Below are positions 11,421 through 22,430 of a stretch of 64,000 nucleotides of DNA, piece after piece. The DNA is from Dugong dugon (Eukaryota > Chordata > Mammalia > Sirenia > Dugongidae), in the NCBI GenBank assembly GCA_030035585.1, contig CM057482.1, positions 42,699,501 through 42,763,500 of the forward strand, written 5' to 3'. A program made the translations under genes and the position numbers. Numbering within the stretch: the first letter of the stretch is position 1; every line of letters begins with the position of its first letter. A model generated the notes under the pieces. It searched no databases and was not told where the DNA came from. It saw nothing but the letters and a program-made list of their open reading frames with translations.

Positions 11421-12934
11421 TGAGGAACCTGTTCGATACCCACTAATTTTGGTTCTACTTTTGCGAGCTTGCCAATGGGAAGTTATCTCGTTAGCTGTGT
11501 GTCATGGCACTGTATCAGAAAGCATTGTTCGGATTCAGGTTCATACCTGTCACAAAAACAACTTCTCACACCTAGTGTTGTTTTTTATTGACCTATCTGG
11601 TTTTGAAACTTCTGTTTAGGAGTTGCCATTTCCCACATAATAATCTTTGTAACATTTTAAAAGGGAAAGAGTAGATGAGAGTGTGTAGACATGGTTCTTT
11701 TCCAAAGCTCATTAATTGCATGTGAATAAATTGTAAACTCATTACAATGCAGGGTGCTTTAATTAAAAATGGGTACATGTGATATAACAAAAACAAGAAG
11801 AGAAAGGTCTTTACTTAGAATTTGCTAACCTTTTATAAACAATTGTTCTTAATCAGAAGAAGAAGGGCAGCCTGAGAGAAACTGAGTATTGTCTGTAAAT
11901 GTGCAGATTTTTGCAGTAATCGTCTTTATGACTGAAGTCACTCAGAGGGAGGCTTGCTCGCTCTGGCTTAGAATTTATTGACTCTGCTTGAGAAAGTTAC
12001 GGTCCGCAGTGTGACATTCCAGCACAGTACTTGAGATTCTGAGAATCAAGGGTCTCCAAAGAGGCTTTCATTAGTTCACTCAGGATCAACTCAATATTTC
12101 ATGATACAGAAGGTTTGAAATCAGGGGTTTTAAGTGCACCTTCTAATAACGACAGGCAGAGAAGAAATCAGTTTGCTTGCCTCTAACTCATAAAAATAAA
12201 ACTGTCAGATAAATGCTAAAGAAAGTGATCAGTGAACTTGACTTTGACAAATACAAAAGGTTCTTAAGCAGCATGTGTGAGAAAGATTACATGTTACCTT
12301 GGATGTGTCTACTTAAATGGATTGCTTTCCCCACTTGATACTTGAGTCCATCTAGTTATAAAACACAGAAAAGCAAATTCTCAACGCTCTTTTAACAGGA
12401 TAAATAGAAAACTGACGGAATTTTTTTTTTTAAGAAAACTTTTATTATTACAGATTTTGTCACAAAGTCTTTTATTATTATAGACTTTGTCATATCATTC
12501 TGGATCTTCCTCTGTGCATGTATACCTTTTTAGCAAAATGCGACCATACTGTATACATTGTTTCGCAATTTGCTTTTTCCAATCAAGGATCTACATGTGT
12601 GTGCAAGTGTTCATGTACTGATTCCCAGGGTGTGTTCAGATTATACATTTGGCCTAGAATATTCTTTATAGGTTCATTGCAGGACCACACAGTGAACCTG
12701 GCTGTCATGCTTCCACGTCTCTTTTAATTCAGCACATTCCCTTTCCTATGAGCATGACTTGTTAAAGAGAATGAGCCAGTGTGTCTGCAGAATGTCTCAC
12801 CTTCTGGATTTGTCAGGTTGTTTCCAGTTCTGTTTTTGATTCATCATTACATGTTCTTTTTTAAACTTGGATGGCCTGATTTTTGTTTTTTGGGAGAGCT
12901 TAATTATTTACAGAGTAAAGTGCAAATTTAAACT
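11421..12934. other. Unique sequence with a 30-bp direct duplication
   Basis: Positions 12437-12494 hold two near-identical copies of a 'cttttattattacagatttt'-like unit. No gene or classified repeat was recognised in the rest. Confidence 0.4.
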
Positions 12935-12939
12935 GTAAC

Positions 12940-13138
12940 TAACGAGTGGCTATTGTGTTGACTCTGACTCATGGTGACCCCATGTGTATCAGACTAGAAC
13001 TATGCTCCACAGAGTTTTCAATGGCTGCATTTTCAAAAGTAGATTTCCAGACCTTCTCTTTAGGTGCATCTGGATAGGCTCGAACCTCCAACCTTTAGGT
13101 TAGCAACTGAGCACATTAACTGTTTGCACAACCTAGCA
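12940..13138 (-). mobile_element. AfroSINE type B
   Basis: Type B is defined here by the body 'GAGCACAGTTCTAGTCTGA' instead of the type A body. The plus strand shows 'gactcatggtgaccccatgt', 'actagaactatgctccaca', and the head 'aggttagcaactgagcac'. Confidence 0.85.
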
Positions 13139-13447
13139 TTAAACAATAACTACAGTAGCTAATAAAATGGTCAAAAAGCTTAGTAAAAGTTTTCACAGCA
13201 CTGTTACCTTATTTGCTTAGTACAACACTCTGTAGAATCATAAACATTCCCCACTGGACCCATGGAAGAAAAGAATCAGGGTTATTTCAACATTTTCTTT
13301 CCCAGTCTCTTGCTTTCAATACCGTATGAATGAGTACGAGTTTTGTCCGTAACATCCTTTAATACATTAAAAAATGTGTTTTGCTTTTTTCCAAACAATG
13401 ATTTTGATAAGTGATCAGTATCAGTACAAGCATTAACTACTTATATT
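13139..13447. other. Unique sequence
   Basis: No gene or repeat recognised. Confidence 0.35.
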
Positions 13448-13655
13448 AAGGTTGGCAGTTTGAACCCACCAGCTATTCCATAGGAGAAAGGTGTGGCTGT
13501 CTGCCTCCATAAAGGTTACAGCCTTAGAAACCCTGTGGGGCAGTTCTTCTCTGTCCTGTAAGATTGCTATGAGTTGGTGGGGCATTTCTACTCTCTACTG
13601 TAGGGTTGCTATGAGTCGGAATCCAATCAACTAGATGCAATGGGTTTGGTTTGAT
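13448..13655 (+). mobile_element. AfroSINE, long form, with internal tail duplication
   Basis: The head is truncated, starting at 'aaggttggcagtttgaac'. The middle insert 'cctccataaaggttacagcc' is present. The body unit 'GGGGCAGTTCTTCTCTGTCC...GCTATGAGTTG' is followed by a second similar unit, 'GGGGCATTTCTACTCTCTAC...GCTATGAGTCG', so about 50 bp are duplicated. Confidence 0.8.
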
Positions 13656-14069
13656 TTTGTATATTATAATAATTTGAGATAATTTTCACTGTCTTGTTCC
13701 TATAGATGGTTAAGCTTTGTTCCTCTACGTTATGCCTTGGATAATCTTTACAAAATGATAATGAGAATGGGTTAGTAATCCAGGTGCCAATCCATGTTCA
13801 CATAAATGTGTGAAAATAAATAAACGTGAAAATCATAGAGATTTTTTTGCTGGGCAGAATTTAATATGCCTTTTTCACCAAAATTAACTACATACAGTGG
13901 AATTATAATTATATGAGTTTAAAGCTATTTCAAAATTATGTAATCTTTTAAAAACTAGCAAGAATTCTATACCAACATTATTGTCTACAATTCATTTATT
14001 CTAACATATGTATCACTGCTCTCCGGAATTGGATGTTTAGATTTGTAATAAAACAGTGACATTTAAAAA
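13656..14069. other. Unique AT-rich sequence
   Basis: No gene or repeat recognised. Confidence 0.35.
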
Positions 14070-14208
14070 ATTGCAAACATTTATGAAATGCTTGCAGTGG
14101 GCCAAAGCACTTGATTAAGTACTTTGCAAGGACTATTTTATTTCAATCTCAAAAATCCTTGAGATACAGATACTATTATTACTCCCATTATGCATTAGAG
14201 ACAAAAAA
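14070..14208 (-). mobile_element. MIR
   Basis: The reverse-strand MIR pattern is seen: 'agtactttgcaaggactatt', 'caatctcaaaaatccttgag', 'actattattactcccattat'. Confidence 0.6.
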
Positions 14209-15249
14209 AAATTACATTGTGTTCTTATTTGGGAGCAGGCAAATTTTTAAAATGTACATTTGCTAAAGAAACAGAAGTGGAAATATACATAGTGGCCTAT
14301 ACTTCTCAGGTGTGTCTATTTTAGAACACTCTAGTCTTCTTTGGAGAAGTTGTCTGCAATAGCACTTGTCATATGTCTGGGGAGAAAAAAATATCTCAAA
14401 TACCTACTTGAGGCAGTAGCATTTCATTCCCCAAGCAGAAAGAGCCAGGAAATCAACACAATATAAGCACTGTTGCACTGTCTAGTCTCAGTTGAGTTAA
14501 AGGATGGTATTGCTCTATCCCATCATGGAGAATATCGTGTATCAACCAATTTTTATTACTGAACCTTTTGAGAGTCTTCATAAGAGATGGCACTTCAAGG
14601 GACCTTCCCCAACTTTGCTTGAATTCACTCTAGTGAATACTTTGATTCATTTTCTGTAGCTTCGTATGCTAAAGCTGACTGGATAATTCATGATTACAGG
14701 AGCATTTGTTTTGGAAAAAATAACAGGGAAGAGAAGATGTTGATAACACCCCATTAAAGATTTTTGGTTTGATGTTCTATTTTCTTTTGGAATAAAAAAA
14801 ATACATTTTTTAACATAAATATCTTATAGAAAGTTTAATATTCAGGTATCCAGAAATGAATAATCTGACCAGAAGAATCTTAATTGTGTAGTTCTAGCCA
14901 TTACAGTGATATGTCACAAAATTTAGGGTTTAATGAAATTAATAACCAAAATATAGGACTGTTAAAAAATAAAAAAAAAAAAGCAGAGAGATCAAGAAAT
15001 ATACAATATATTGAATTCCTATAAGAAAAAAAGTCTTGGATTATAATAATTCCCATAATATGTCATGACCCAGATAACTGATTAGTTATGTTCCCATATG
15101 GATGTTAAGTGTAATCTGGCAGGGGAGAAAGGAGAGAGATGTTATATCCAGAGTTTGGATTTGTGAATGTTTTCAAAAGCTATGCAAAGTCAAGAACATC
15201 CATGAAACCTCAGTGATCTAAAACAATATTGAAAATATTATTTAATAAT
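14209..15249. other. Unique AT-rich sequence
   Basis: No gene or classified repeat recognised. Several short A runs occur. Confidence 0.35.
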
Positions 15250-15262
15250 AATTACAATAATA

Positions 15263-15474
15263 CCAAACCAAACAAGTTGCCAGTGAGTCTGTTCTGACTC
15301 ATGGTGACCTCATGTGTGTCAGACTAGAACTGTGCTCCACAGGGTTTTCAACGGCTGTTTTTTTTGAAAATAGATGTTCAGATCTTTCTCCCAGGTGCCT
15401 CTGGGTGGATTCACACCTTCAACCTTTCAGTTAACACCCGAGCACATTAACCATTTGCACCATCCAGGGACTCC
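15263..15474 (-). mobile_element. AfroSINE type B
   Basis: The plus strand runs from 'ccaaaccaaacaagttgcc' through 'gactagaactgtgctccaca' to 'gcaccatccagggactcc'. It is bounded by the 13-mer AATTACAATAATA at 15250-15262 and again at 15475-15487, a perfect target-site duplication. Confidence 0.92.
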
Positions 15475-15487
15475 AATTACAATAATA

Positions 15488-15656
15488 AAAAACCGAAACC
15501 AAACCCGTTGCTGTCGAGTGGATTCTGACTCATAGCGACCCTATAGGACAGGGTAGAACTGCCCCATAAGTTTTCCAAGGAGCAGCTGGTGGATTCGAAC
15601 TGCCAGTCTGTTGGTTAGCAGCCGAGTTCTTAACCACTGCGCCACCAGGGCTCCAA
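15488..15656 (-). mobile_element. AfroSINE type A, near-consensus copy
   Basis: This is one of the cleanest copies in the window: 'accaaacccgttgctgtcga', 'gactcatagcgaccctatag', 'ccactgcgccaccagggctc'. It sits directly after the TSD of the type B copy and is followed at 15657-15669 by a third copy of AATTACAATAATA, so it landed in the same target site. Confidence 0.93.
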
Positions 15657-15674
15657 AATTACAATAATAGCTAC

Positions 15675-15890
15675 CTTCAATTGGGTATATACCTTATACT
15701 AAGTGCTTTTTCTCAGTTTATTGAATCCTCACAATAATTAGTATTATTCCCTGTTTGCAGATGAAAAAAACTGAGGCTTTAAGAGGTTTAAAGTCAGGCC
15801 TCCTAATCTAAGTCTCACAGGCAGGGCTGGATACTGCCTGGATTTTAAAGCAGTTCTGTTCTATAAGTTCAAGTCTCTGCCGCTACATCA
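15675..15890 (-). mobile_element. MIR
   Basis: The reverse MIR pattern is seen: 'attgaatcctcacaataatt', 'gcagatgaaaaaaactgagg', 'aggctttaagaggtttaaag'. Confidence 0.65.
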
Positions 15891-15954
15891 TAGTGGCTCC
15901 CACTCTTTTTTAAATTCAGTTCAGTTTAATACATAATACTTGAAAAAATGTATT

Positions 15955-16080
15955 GAATTGTTGAATATAGTCATGGAGCATCTACTAAGCATCACTTATT
16001 GTTATAGAAGCAGAGGATACAAAGACCATAAATACGGTGTTGCTGCCCTCAGGAAGCTTTCAGGTAAGTAGGGAAATGGT
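15955..16080 (-). mobile_element. L2 3' end
   Basis: The reverse L2 3' pattern is seen: 'gagcatctactaagcatcac', 'agcagaggatacaaagacca', 'ttgctgccctcaggaagctt'. Confidence 0.55.
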
Positions 16081-17104
16081 GCCCAATGGAAAAGTGAACT
16101 TCTAATTTTAGTTCTTTTCCTGGAGAAAGGCTGAAGGTGGGAAGGTGTGAAAGTCACCAGATCTCTCAGTAAGAAAGTAACGAAGACTTCTTGTAGCAAA
16201 AATGCATCCCTGTCACGTGTAGAATAAAATCAATGAAGTTAAATAAAGAAAAAACACTGCACAATATTCACTTCACATCACTCTTTCTTGGGTTTCCATT
16301 GTGACTTAATTATTGGATTTATCATGCTTGTTTGCAAATGTCCTAGATTTTATCTTCTTACTCAGCAATTAATGGAGGATGCTTTGTTACACATAAAAAT
16401 ACACATTTACTGCTCCAGCATGATGATAGGCAATTATAGATATATCAAAATTCAGAGAAAACGGTGTTGAATGTTATAATCAACTTTTAAGACATGAAAA
16501 ATTATCATTAAACTTTATAGTACAATGAAAAGTCATGGGAGGCACTTAATATGTTCAGCATCTGAAATTATCGCTCAGAGAATACAGAAACAGAGCTTCT
16601 TAATATATTGTTCACCTCATCAATGCTCTTCTTTTTTTAAAAAAGTATTGATCACTCTGATTTTTTCCAGCATGGTATTTTCAGCACAAATAAAAATCAA
16701 GCTCCCCACAGCAGCTTTTTCTACATAAATTCTTCATTTCATCCAACATAGGAAAAAGCCTCTTAATGGAGCCCGGAGTTCAGAGAGACTATTTGCCCAC
16801 TAGCCTAAAATGTGAACTTTGGAAATTATTCAGGTAGGTATCATTAGGGGAAAAACACCAATTTCAACCCAGTTCCTTACTAGGTATAGAGTTTACCCTA
16901 CTAGAAATTCTGTGTGTCCAAAATCACTGTGGGTCCAAGGAGACTTGACCAGTGAATCCCTGCCTCCAGAATAGTGTCTACCATATAGTAGATGCTCAAC
17001 AAATAGTTTTTTTAAATGAAAGAATGAATAGACATTGTCACATTCATAATCAGTCATATACATTATTTTGAAAACTTCCTTATTTTGTAACGTGTGTCAA
17101 AAGA
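16081..17104. other. Unique sequence with a short L2 3' end
   Basis: Positions 16975-17030 show 'atatagtagatgctcaacaa' followed by 'gaaagaatgaa', an L2-like 3' end. Otherwise nothing was recognised. Confidence 0.4.
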
Positions 17105-17272
17105 ACAAGAAACCAAAAACCAAACCCATTGCCCTCGAGTCCATTTCAACTCATAGCAACCCTATAAGACAGAGTAGAACTGCCCCGTATGATTTTCAAG
17201 GCGTGACAAGTGGATTCAAACTGCTCACACTTTGGTTAGCAGACGAGCTCTTAACCATTGCGACCAGGGCTC
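17105..17272 (-). mobile_element. AfroSINE type A
   Basis: The plus strand reads 'accaaaaaccaaacccattg', 'actcatagcaaccctataag', 'ggttagcagacgagctct' and 'cgaccagggctcc'. Confidence 0.9.
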
Positions 17273-17309
17273 CAAAAGAGTAAGGACTGCAAAAACAGAA
17301 AATGCTCTA

Positions 17310-17412
17310 GTTATTCAACTTTTATTTTGTTCTGGATGTTGTTCCAGGTGCTGGGGTTCATAGATGAATCTCCAGAGTCTGACTCAAGAAACTGGCAGTC
17401 CAGGCCTGTCTA
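17310..17412 (-). mobile_element. L2 fragment
   Basis: A reverse L2-like string is seen: 'ttgttccaggtgctggggtt', 'catagatgaatctccagag'. Weak match. Confidence 0.4.
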
Positions 17413-17675
17413 ATAGGACATTGTAAGGAGCTTGCGTTGGGCTTTGCACTGGCCGCCCGCTAACTGATAAGATGGCAGAATTTCATAAGGCACACTTATG
17501 TGACTAAAAATGCTGTTTAGACACTTTAAAAAGACAACATATGAGTAATTATTAACCTAAAGAGAGTTACACTAAGCCAGCCCAGGGAGGGTTGATCTGG
17601 CTTTCAAAACTGACCAGAATATTGACTAATACAAGTTCAAGTTTGCTTTCATTTGAGTTTCTTATCTTACCAATC
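17413..17675. other. Unique sequence
   Basis: No gene or repeat recognised. Confidence 0.35.
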
Positions 17676-18068
17676 CACTACCTGTCTGTTAGTTCGTCTC
17701 ACTGTGGTTGCTTGCTTGTTGCTATGATGCTTGAAGCTATGCCACCAGTATTTAAAATACCTGTAGAATCCCTCATGGTGGGCAGGATTCAGTGGATCTT
17801 CCAGACTAAGCAGACTAGAAAGAAAGGCCTAGTGATCTATTTCCAAAAATTAGCCACTAAAAACCTTATGTATCACAATAGTACACTGTGCAATATAGTG
17901 CTGGAAGATAAGCCTCCTAGGCTGGAAGGCACTTGAAATACACAGCGACCACAGCAATGGACTCGAGCATATCAATGATCATAAGGATGAAGCAGGACTG
18001 GGCAACATTTCTTTCTGTTGAACGTGGGGTCTCCCTGAGTCAGAGCCAATTTCTGGCAACTAACAATA
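17676..18068 (+). mobile_element. RTE-derived non-autonomous element (head joined to tail)
   Basis: It has the same layout as the 3.4-kb copy: head 'gcttgcttgttgctatgatg', 'ctaagcagactagaaagaaa', 'gctggaagataagcctccta', then directly the tail 'atcaatgatcataaggatga' and 'gagtcagagccaatttctgg'. The RTE coding middle is absent. Confidence 0.7.
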
Positions 18069-18444
18069 TCTAACCAACAAGGTCGTGCAAAGGAGACATG
18101 CGACAAGAGTGCAAATCCGTGAAAGGACACAGCTCCCTGCACCTCCCTTTTTCCTCACAGACGCAGGCTGAAGTTTGGTTGTAAATCAGTCACCAAGTAA
18201 GTTTAGAGAAACCAACAAACCAAAGATTCTTAACCCCTTCAGGGGTCAAGGCCAGGGCGGTATTGAAGGCTCTACCCACTCCCAGACATAGAACCTCTTA
18301 GTTAGTTCTGTTTCTTTTTCTGCCTCTGTCATCATGCTTAGCCATGACTCCCTCCCACGTTTCTCATATTGTCATGATTCATTGAATGATAAGAGCAAGA
18401 GACTCTGCAAAGAAGAAGATATCTTTTTAATAAGACAAAGACAT
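18069..18444. other. Unique sequence
   Basis: No gene or repeat recognised. Confidence 0.35.
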
Positions 18445-18630
18445 CTCACTGTGGGATGTTGGGCAAGCAACTTAATCTTCCTATGCCTCAGTTTTCTTGT
18501 CTATGAAGTGGGGAGGAAAATACTGCTTTCTCTTAAAGCCATTATAAGACTCAGAGGACATAATGCATGGAAGCCAGGATAAGCCTGGCACTGGTAGTCG
18601 GATGTCATTCTTCTTATGCTCATCCACGAA
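18445..18630 (+). mobile_element. MIR
   Basis: Typical MIR core: 'gttgggcaagcaacttaatc', 'ttcctatgcctcagttttct', 'ataatgcatggaagccagga', 'cctggcactggtag'. Confidence 0.75.
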
Positions 18631-18839
18631 TGCAGATTCCGCTTCTCACTTAGGCTGTTGACTGCCCTTTGATGGCTGGAAGGGAATCTGAAGACTTTTC
18701 AGTGTGGTGACCAGGTGAGTGGTCATTGTGACATTTTTGTCCAATAGCAGTTGCTCACTGTACCTAATTATTATTATTATTTTTTTGCTATTAAATTCTT
18801 CTCCTTCATTACTTGGTTCTTTCCCTTTTGCTTTTATAA

Positions 18840-19060
18840 AAATGATGACATAAATGGCTAATACGTATGAGTAGTATTTTATATGTGGCAATGCACTGTT
18901 AAATACAGTATCTAATTTCTCCCTCACAACAGTCTCTGGTTTCATTATTTTCGCTTCATCATTGAAAAACTAATGCTGACTGATCGTGGGTAACTTGCCC
19001 AGCTAATCCAGGCTATAGAGTTGGGCAGTTTGCTTTCCCATTACACTACTACCTTTTGCT
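18840..19060 (-). mobile_element. MIR
   Basis: The reverse MIR pattern is seen: 'atctaatttctccctcacaa', 'gggtaacttgcccagctaat', 'ccattacactactacc'. Confidence 0.6.
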
Positions 19061-20159
19061 CTAGCATCTCTATCTTTTAAATTTTGTGAGGTTGGTTGGT
19101 TTTACATACAAATACAACTGAGCAGGACAGAATGGATATAAAATGATGAAGATCTCACATGGAAAAAGCCGAATGTACCCACAGAGTTGGTGTTTATAGA
19201 AATTCTCTCTAGAACCTAAAGGATTCACTGGGCCTTTAAGTTGATGAGGCTTTAACAGTCCCAACTATATTCTATGACCCTGGAACCCAAGCTTACCAAT
19301 TTCCATACCCCAAGGAAACATTTCAACCTTTTTAACAAAGAGCACTTCCTTTGAAAATCAGCCAACCATAGGAAGAAATATGTAGAGCATGGAAGGGTAA
19401 AGAACAGAGCCCAAGTTACCACACCTTCTTTTCTGTATTTGATCATACTGGAGTAGAAGACGTTCTTAGAAATTCCCCTGGGTGGCTAACTTACTTGAAA
19501 GGTTAACACATAATGACCATTTCTTTCTTTGTAAGACCGAGAGCCAATAAACAGTGTAGAGGACCATTTGTCTGTTTTCTTTTTAAAAATTCAAATACGG
19601 GCTGTATCTGAATCCTCCAACATATTATGAAAGCACTAAATCAAACAACCCCGGTTCATTGCTGGCCTTTGATTTTTATATCCATGCACGTTAAAAAAAG
19701 AGAGGGAGGCAAAACCAAACACGCATGCTGCCTTTTAATAAAGATCATATTAAAAATTCAATAAATAGCAATATCTCTGATCTCTTAACAAAAGCTTCTG
19801 TTGTACAGGAAATTAAATGAAAAAAAAAAAAACCTTGTTAATCCTTTTTGATTTCTGTACATTGTAGCTAGAAGCAGAATTCTTCAACTCATAGATTTCT
19901 CCATTTTTTTTCCTCTCTTTTTTAACATTAAAAAAAATCTTTTCTTGCACAAACGTTGTCTGGGCAACACCATCAATGCAGCTTGATTCTTGGAAACATT
20001 TAGAAATAAAAGGGGGGTGGGGAGCCAGCAGTGGTGTCTTTGTTTCATCCCGGTGGCCTTGTGAGGCAGAAGCCCCCTCGAACCAGGTGATAACCCGATA
20101 GACTTTATCTTGTCTTCTCTCGGCCTCCCTGAAGCCTGCCAACACTTCGGCTGGCTGTT
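19061..20159. other. Unique sequence
   Basis: No repeat or gene recognised. An A run lies at 19819-19832. Confidence 0.35.
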
Positions 20160-20985
20160 AGGCATTTTAAATATCCCCCCTGAGCCCTAACCTCACCCCC
20201 TTTCTCTTCTTGTCAGCTGGAATGTCTCAGAGCTGTCAGAAGCTTGTTGCTTATTGATGTTTCCGTGTGTTTTATGTCTTTTCTGAGATATGACAGGCCC
20301 TGACACGGTGCTGATTTCAATCAGGCGGCTTCTGGAGAGGCCGAAGATTTTTAGTTGCACGGTCTACGTCTCAAGGAACGTACTTCAGAGGCCTCTGTCT
20401 AATGAAAATGTTCAGGAGGCCGAAATAAAGGCCCCATGCGCAGCAAACGGCAGCTGAGGCATTCACCAGGCTTGAAAACACACGCACACACACATACACA
20501 CAAACTCACACAGACACACTCACACACAGATACACACACCAGGGCCCGCCCGCCCTGCTTTTGATATAAGAAAAGCAAGAACAGAAAGTGACCCAGTGAG
20601 CCAAAGGTTCTGACATTGAATCAAATCCCTTTAGACCTGAACTGACAGGCTGGGCCTGGCTTGAGATTACGTTATCACATCTTAGAGCGAGGCTTGTATG
20701 TACCTCAGGATTCCCTACGTGTAAAGACCCGGCGATTTTACCCTGCCGCCTATTAAGTCAAGCTCTGATGTCTTGTTGAGAAGGAAAGCTTATCAAGCAA
20801 AGAGCTGGAAGAAGGGGGGTGGGTGGTGTACCAAAACCAAAATGGAAAGAAAATGTTTAGCTGGTGAACTCATTTCTGCTATTTACAAGGCTGGCCATGA
20901 GGAGATTAAAAACATTAGGAAATTATTCCTGTTAAATCATATGTGACTTCCTGAATCTTGTATAAACATCTAATTTTATATCACG
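20160..20985. other. Repeat-poor, GC-balanced block; candidate conserved non-coding element
   Basis: Apart from a CA-type simple repeat (about 20478-20540) no repeat is recognised over 800 bp. The sequence is rich in palindromic, mixed-composition motifs and lacks the decay pattern of the surrounding repeats. Conservation cannot be shown from one sequence, and I see no exon signature. Confidence 0.35.
20478..20540. repeat. Imperfect (CA)n microsatellite
   Basis: An interrupted run of 'cacacacgcacacacacata' type extends for about 60 bp. Confidence 0.9.
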
Positions 20986-21227
20986 TTGGCAATATTTAAG
21001 CCAGGCAAATAGGGGTTCTGGATACCAGAGACATTTTATTTAGCCAACAGTAGCAGATTCTTTCTACGGTCACCACCAAAATCGTTCCCAGAGACCGAGC
21101 AAGAGTGTAGAACACGTCAGTTTGTCCATGAGTCTAGCAAATGGTACAATGTTTATCTAGTCAAACGAGTTTTTCGTGTCTGCTTCTCCTGTTTAGAATA
21201 AGACTGCTGACATCTTCTATTACTTGT

Positions 21228-21415
21228 AGTTGTTGTTCTGACTCATAGCAACCCCATGTACAACAGAACAAAACACTGCCTGGTCCTGTGCCATCCTCAC
21301 AATCATTGTTATACTTCAGCCCATTGTCGCAGCCACTGTGTCAATCCATCTTGTGGAGGGTCTTCCTTTTTTTCACTGACCCTCTACTGTATTCTTCTAA
21401 GGCATCATTTTACTA
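21228..21415 (-). mobile_element. RTE LINE 3' end fragment
   Basis: The plus strand is the reverse of the RTE tail: 'gactcatagcaaccccatgt', 'ctggtcctgtgccatcctca', 'ttcactgaccctctactgta'. Compare the plus-strand tail at 23.9-24.1 and 56.2-56.4 kb. The 5' part is missing. Confidence 0.7.
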
Positions 21416-21801
21416 GTGGTGTTTGGACTTTAAAAGTCAGGTGATTGGCACAATTTTCTCATAAAGCAATAAGGCTCCAATGATAAGGCCAGATTTAATG
21501 AATTCTCAGTGACCCATGTTCCACTTTTCTAGGTGAACCTTCTGTATAGTTTGGGCTGCAAGGAATATTTGGACTACGATTAAGCATTTGTAGGGAAAAA
21601 AATCATTAAAATACAATATTATGTCAAAAGTATCTAGAATGAAAGTGTTTCTTAAAGTATAACTATCCAAAGGGAAAAGGGCACTCATCAAAAAACTCTC
21701 GGTTGGTTTTCTTTGTAGGGGAAGTGAAAGAACATGGGCTTGAGAGCACAGGCTGCCAAAAGCCAGCTCTCGGGCTATATGTGGCCCCTCAGCCAAGATT
21801 C
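21416..21801. other. Unique sequence
   Basis: No gene or repeat recognised. Confidence 0.35.
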
Positions 21802-22003
21802 AGTCCCTGGGTGGTGCAAATGTTAACACAGTCAGCTGCTGACCAAAAGGCTGGAGGTTTGAATCCACCCAGAGGTGCCTGGGAGAAAAGTCTGTTGATC
21901 TATGTCTGAAAAATCAGCTATCGAAAACCCTGTGGAGCACAGTTCTACTCTGACACATGTGGGATTGCCATGAGTCCAGGTTGATGGCAACTGGTTTGCT
22001 TAG
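21802..22003 (+). mobile_element. AfroSINE type B
   Basis: Head 'gtccctgggtggtgcaaatg', 'ctgctgaccaaaaggctgga', body 'tggagcacagttctactctg', tail 'tgatggcaactggtttgct'. Confidence 0.9.
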
Positions 22004-22209
22004 CCATGATTCATTTGTGCCAACACTTAAAACAGTGGATTTTCATGTTGCAATCCAGATTTTTAACTTCTTTAGAAAAAATCCGCCAGCCTGGAAATGC
22101 ACCAGTCAACTGGCGCTGAGTCTCAGCGGGCCTCACCAAGGGCGTCCTGCATTCTCCACCCCCCCATGTATTTTTTTCTCTGGTCCCTGGAGCACCTGAA
22201 TTTCCAAAA

Positions 22210-22430
22210 CCCTAACTTGGAGTCCAACAGCCTTATATTTGGATTTCGGCCCTATCACCCAGCAGCTGTGTTGCTTCAGACAACTTGCTTAACTGCTCAG
22301 GTCCTTTTTTTCCTTAGGTCTGAGAAGCAAAGAATAAGTCCTACTTCAAACATGCTTCGGATAATTAATTGACATTACAAATGCTAAGGGCCTGGCTCAT
22401 GAAAAGCCCTCAATAAATGTTATTTCCATC
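22210..22430 (+). mobile_element. MIR
   Basis: MIR landmarks are 'ttcagacaacttgcttaact', 'ctaagggcctggctcatgaa' and the end 'ccctcaataaatgttatt'. Confidence 0.65.

Noticed and set aside
20478-20540. Regular repeats as a CRISPR array or satellite
   Set aside because: A simple CA microsatellite. No direct-repeat/spacer structure exists anywhere in this mammalian window.
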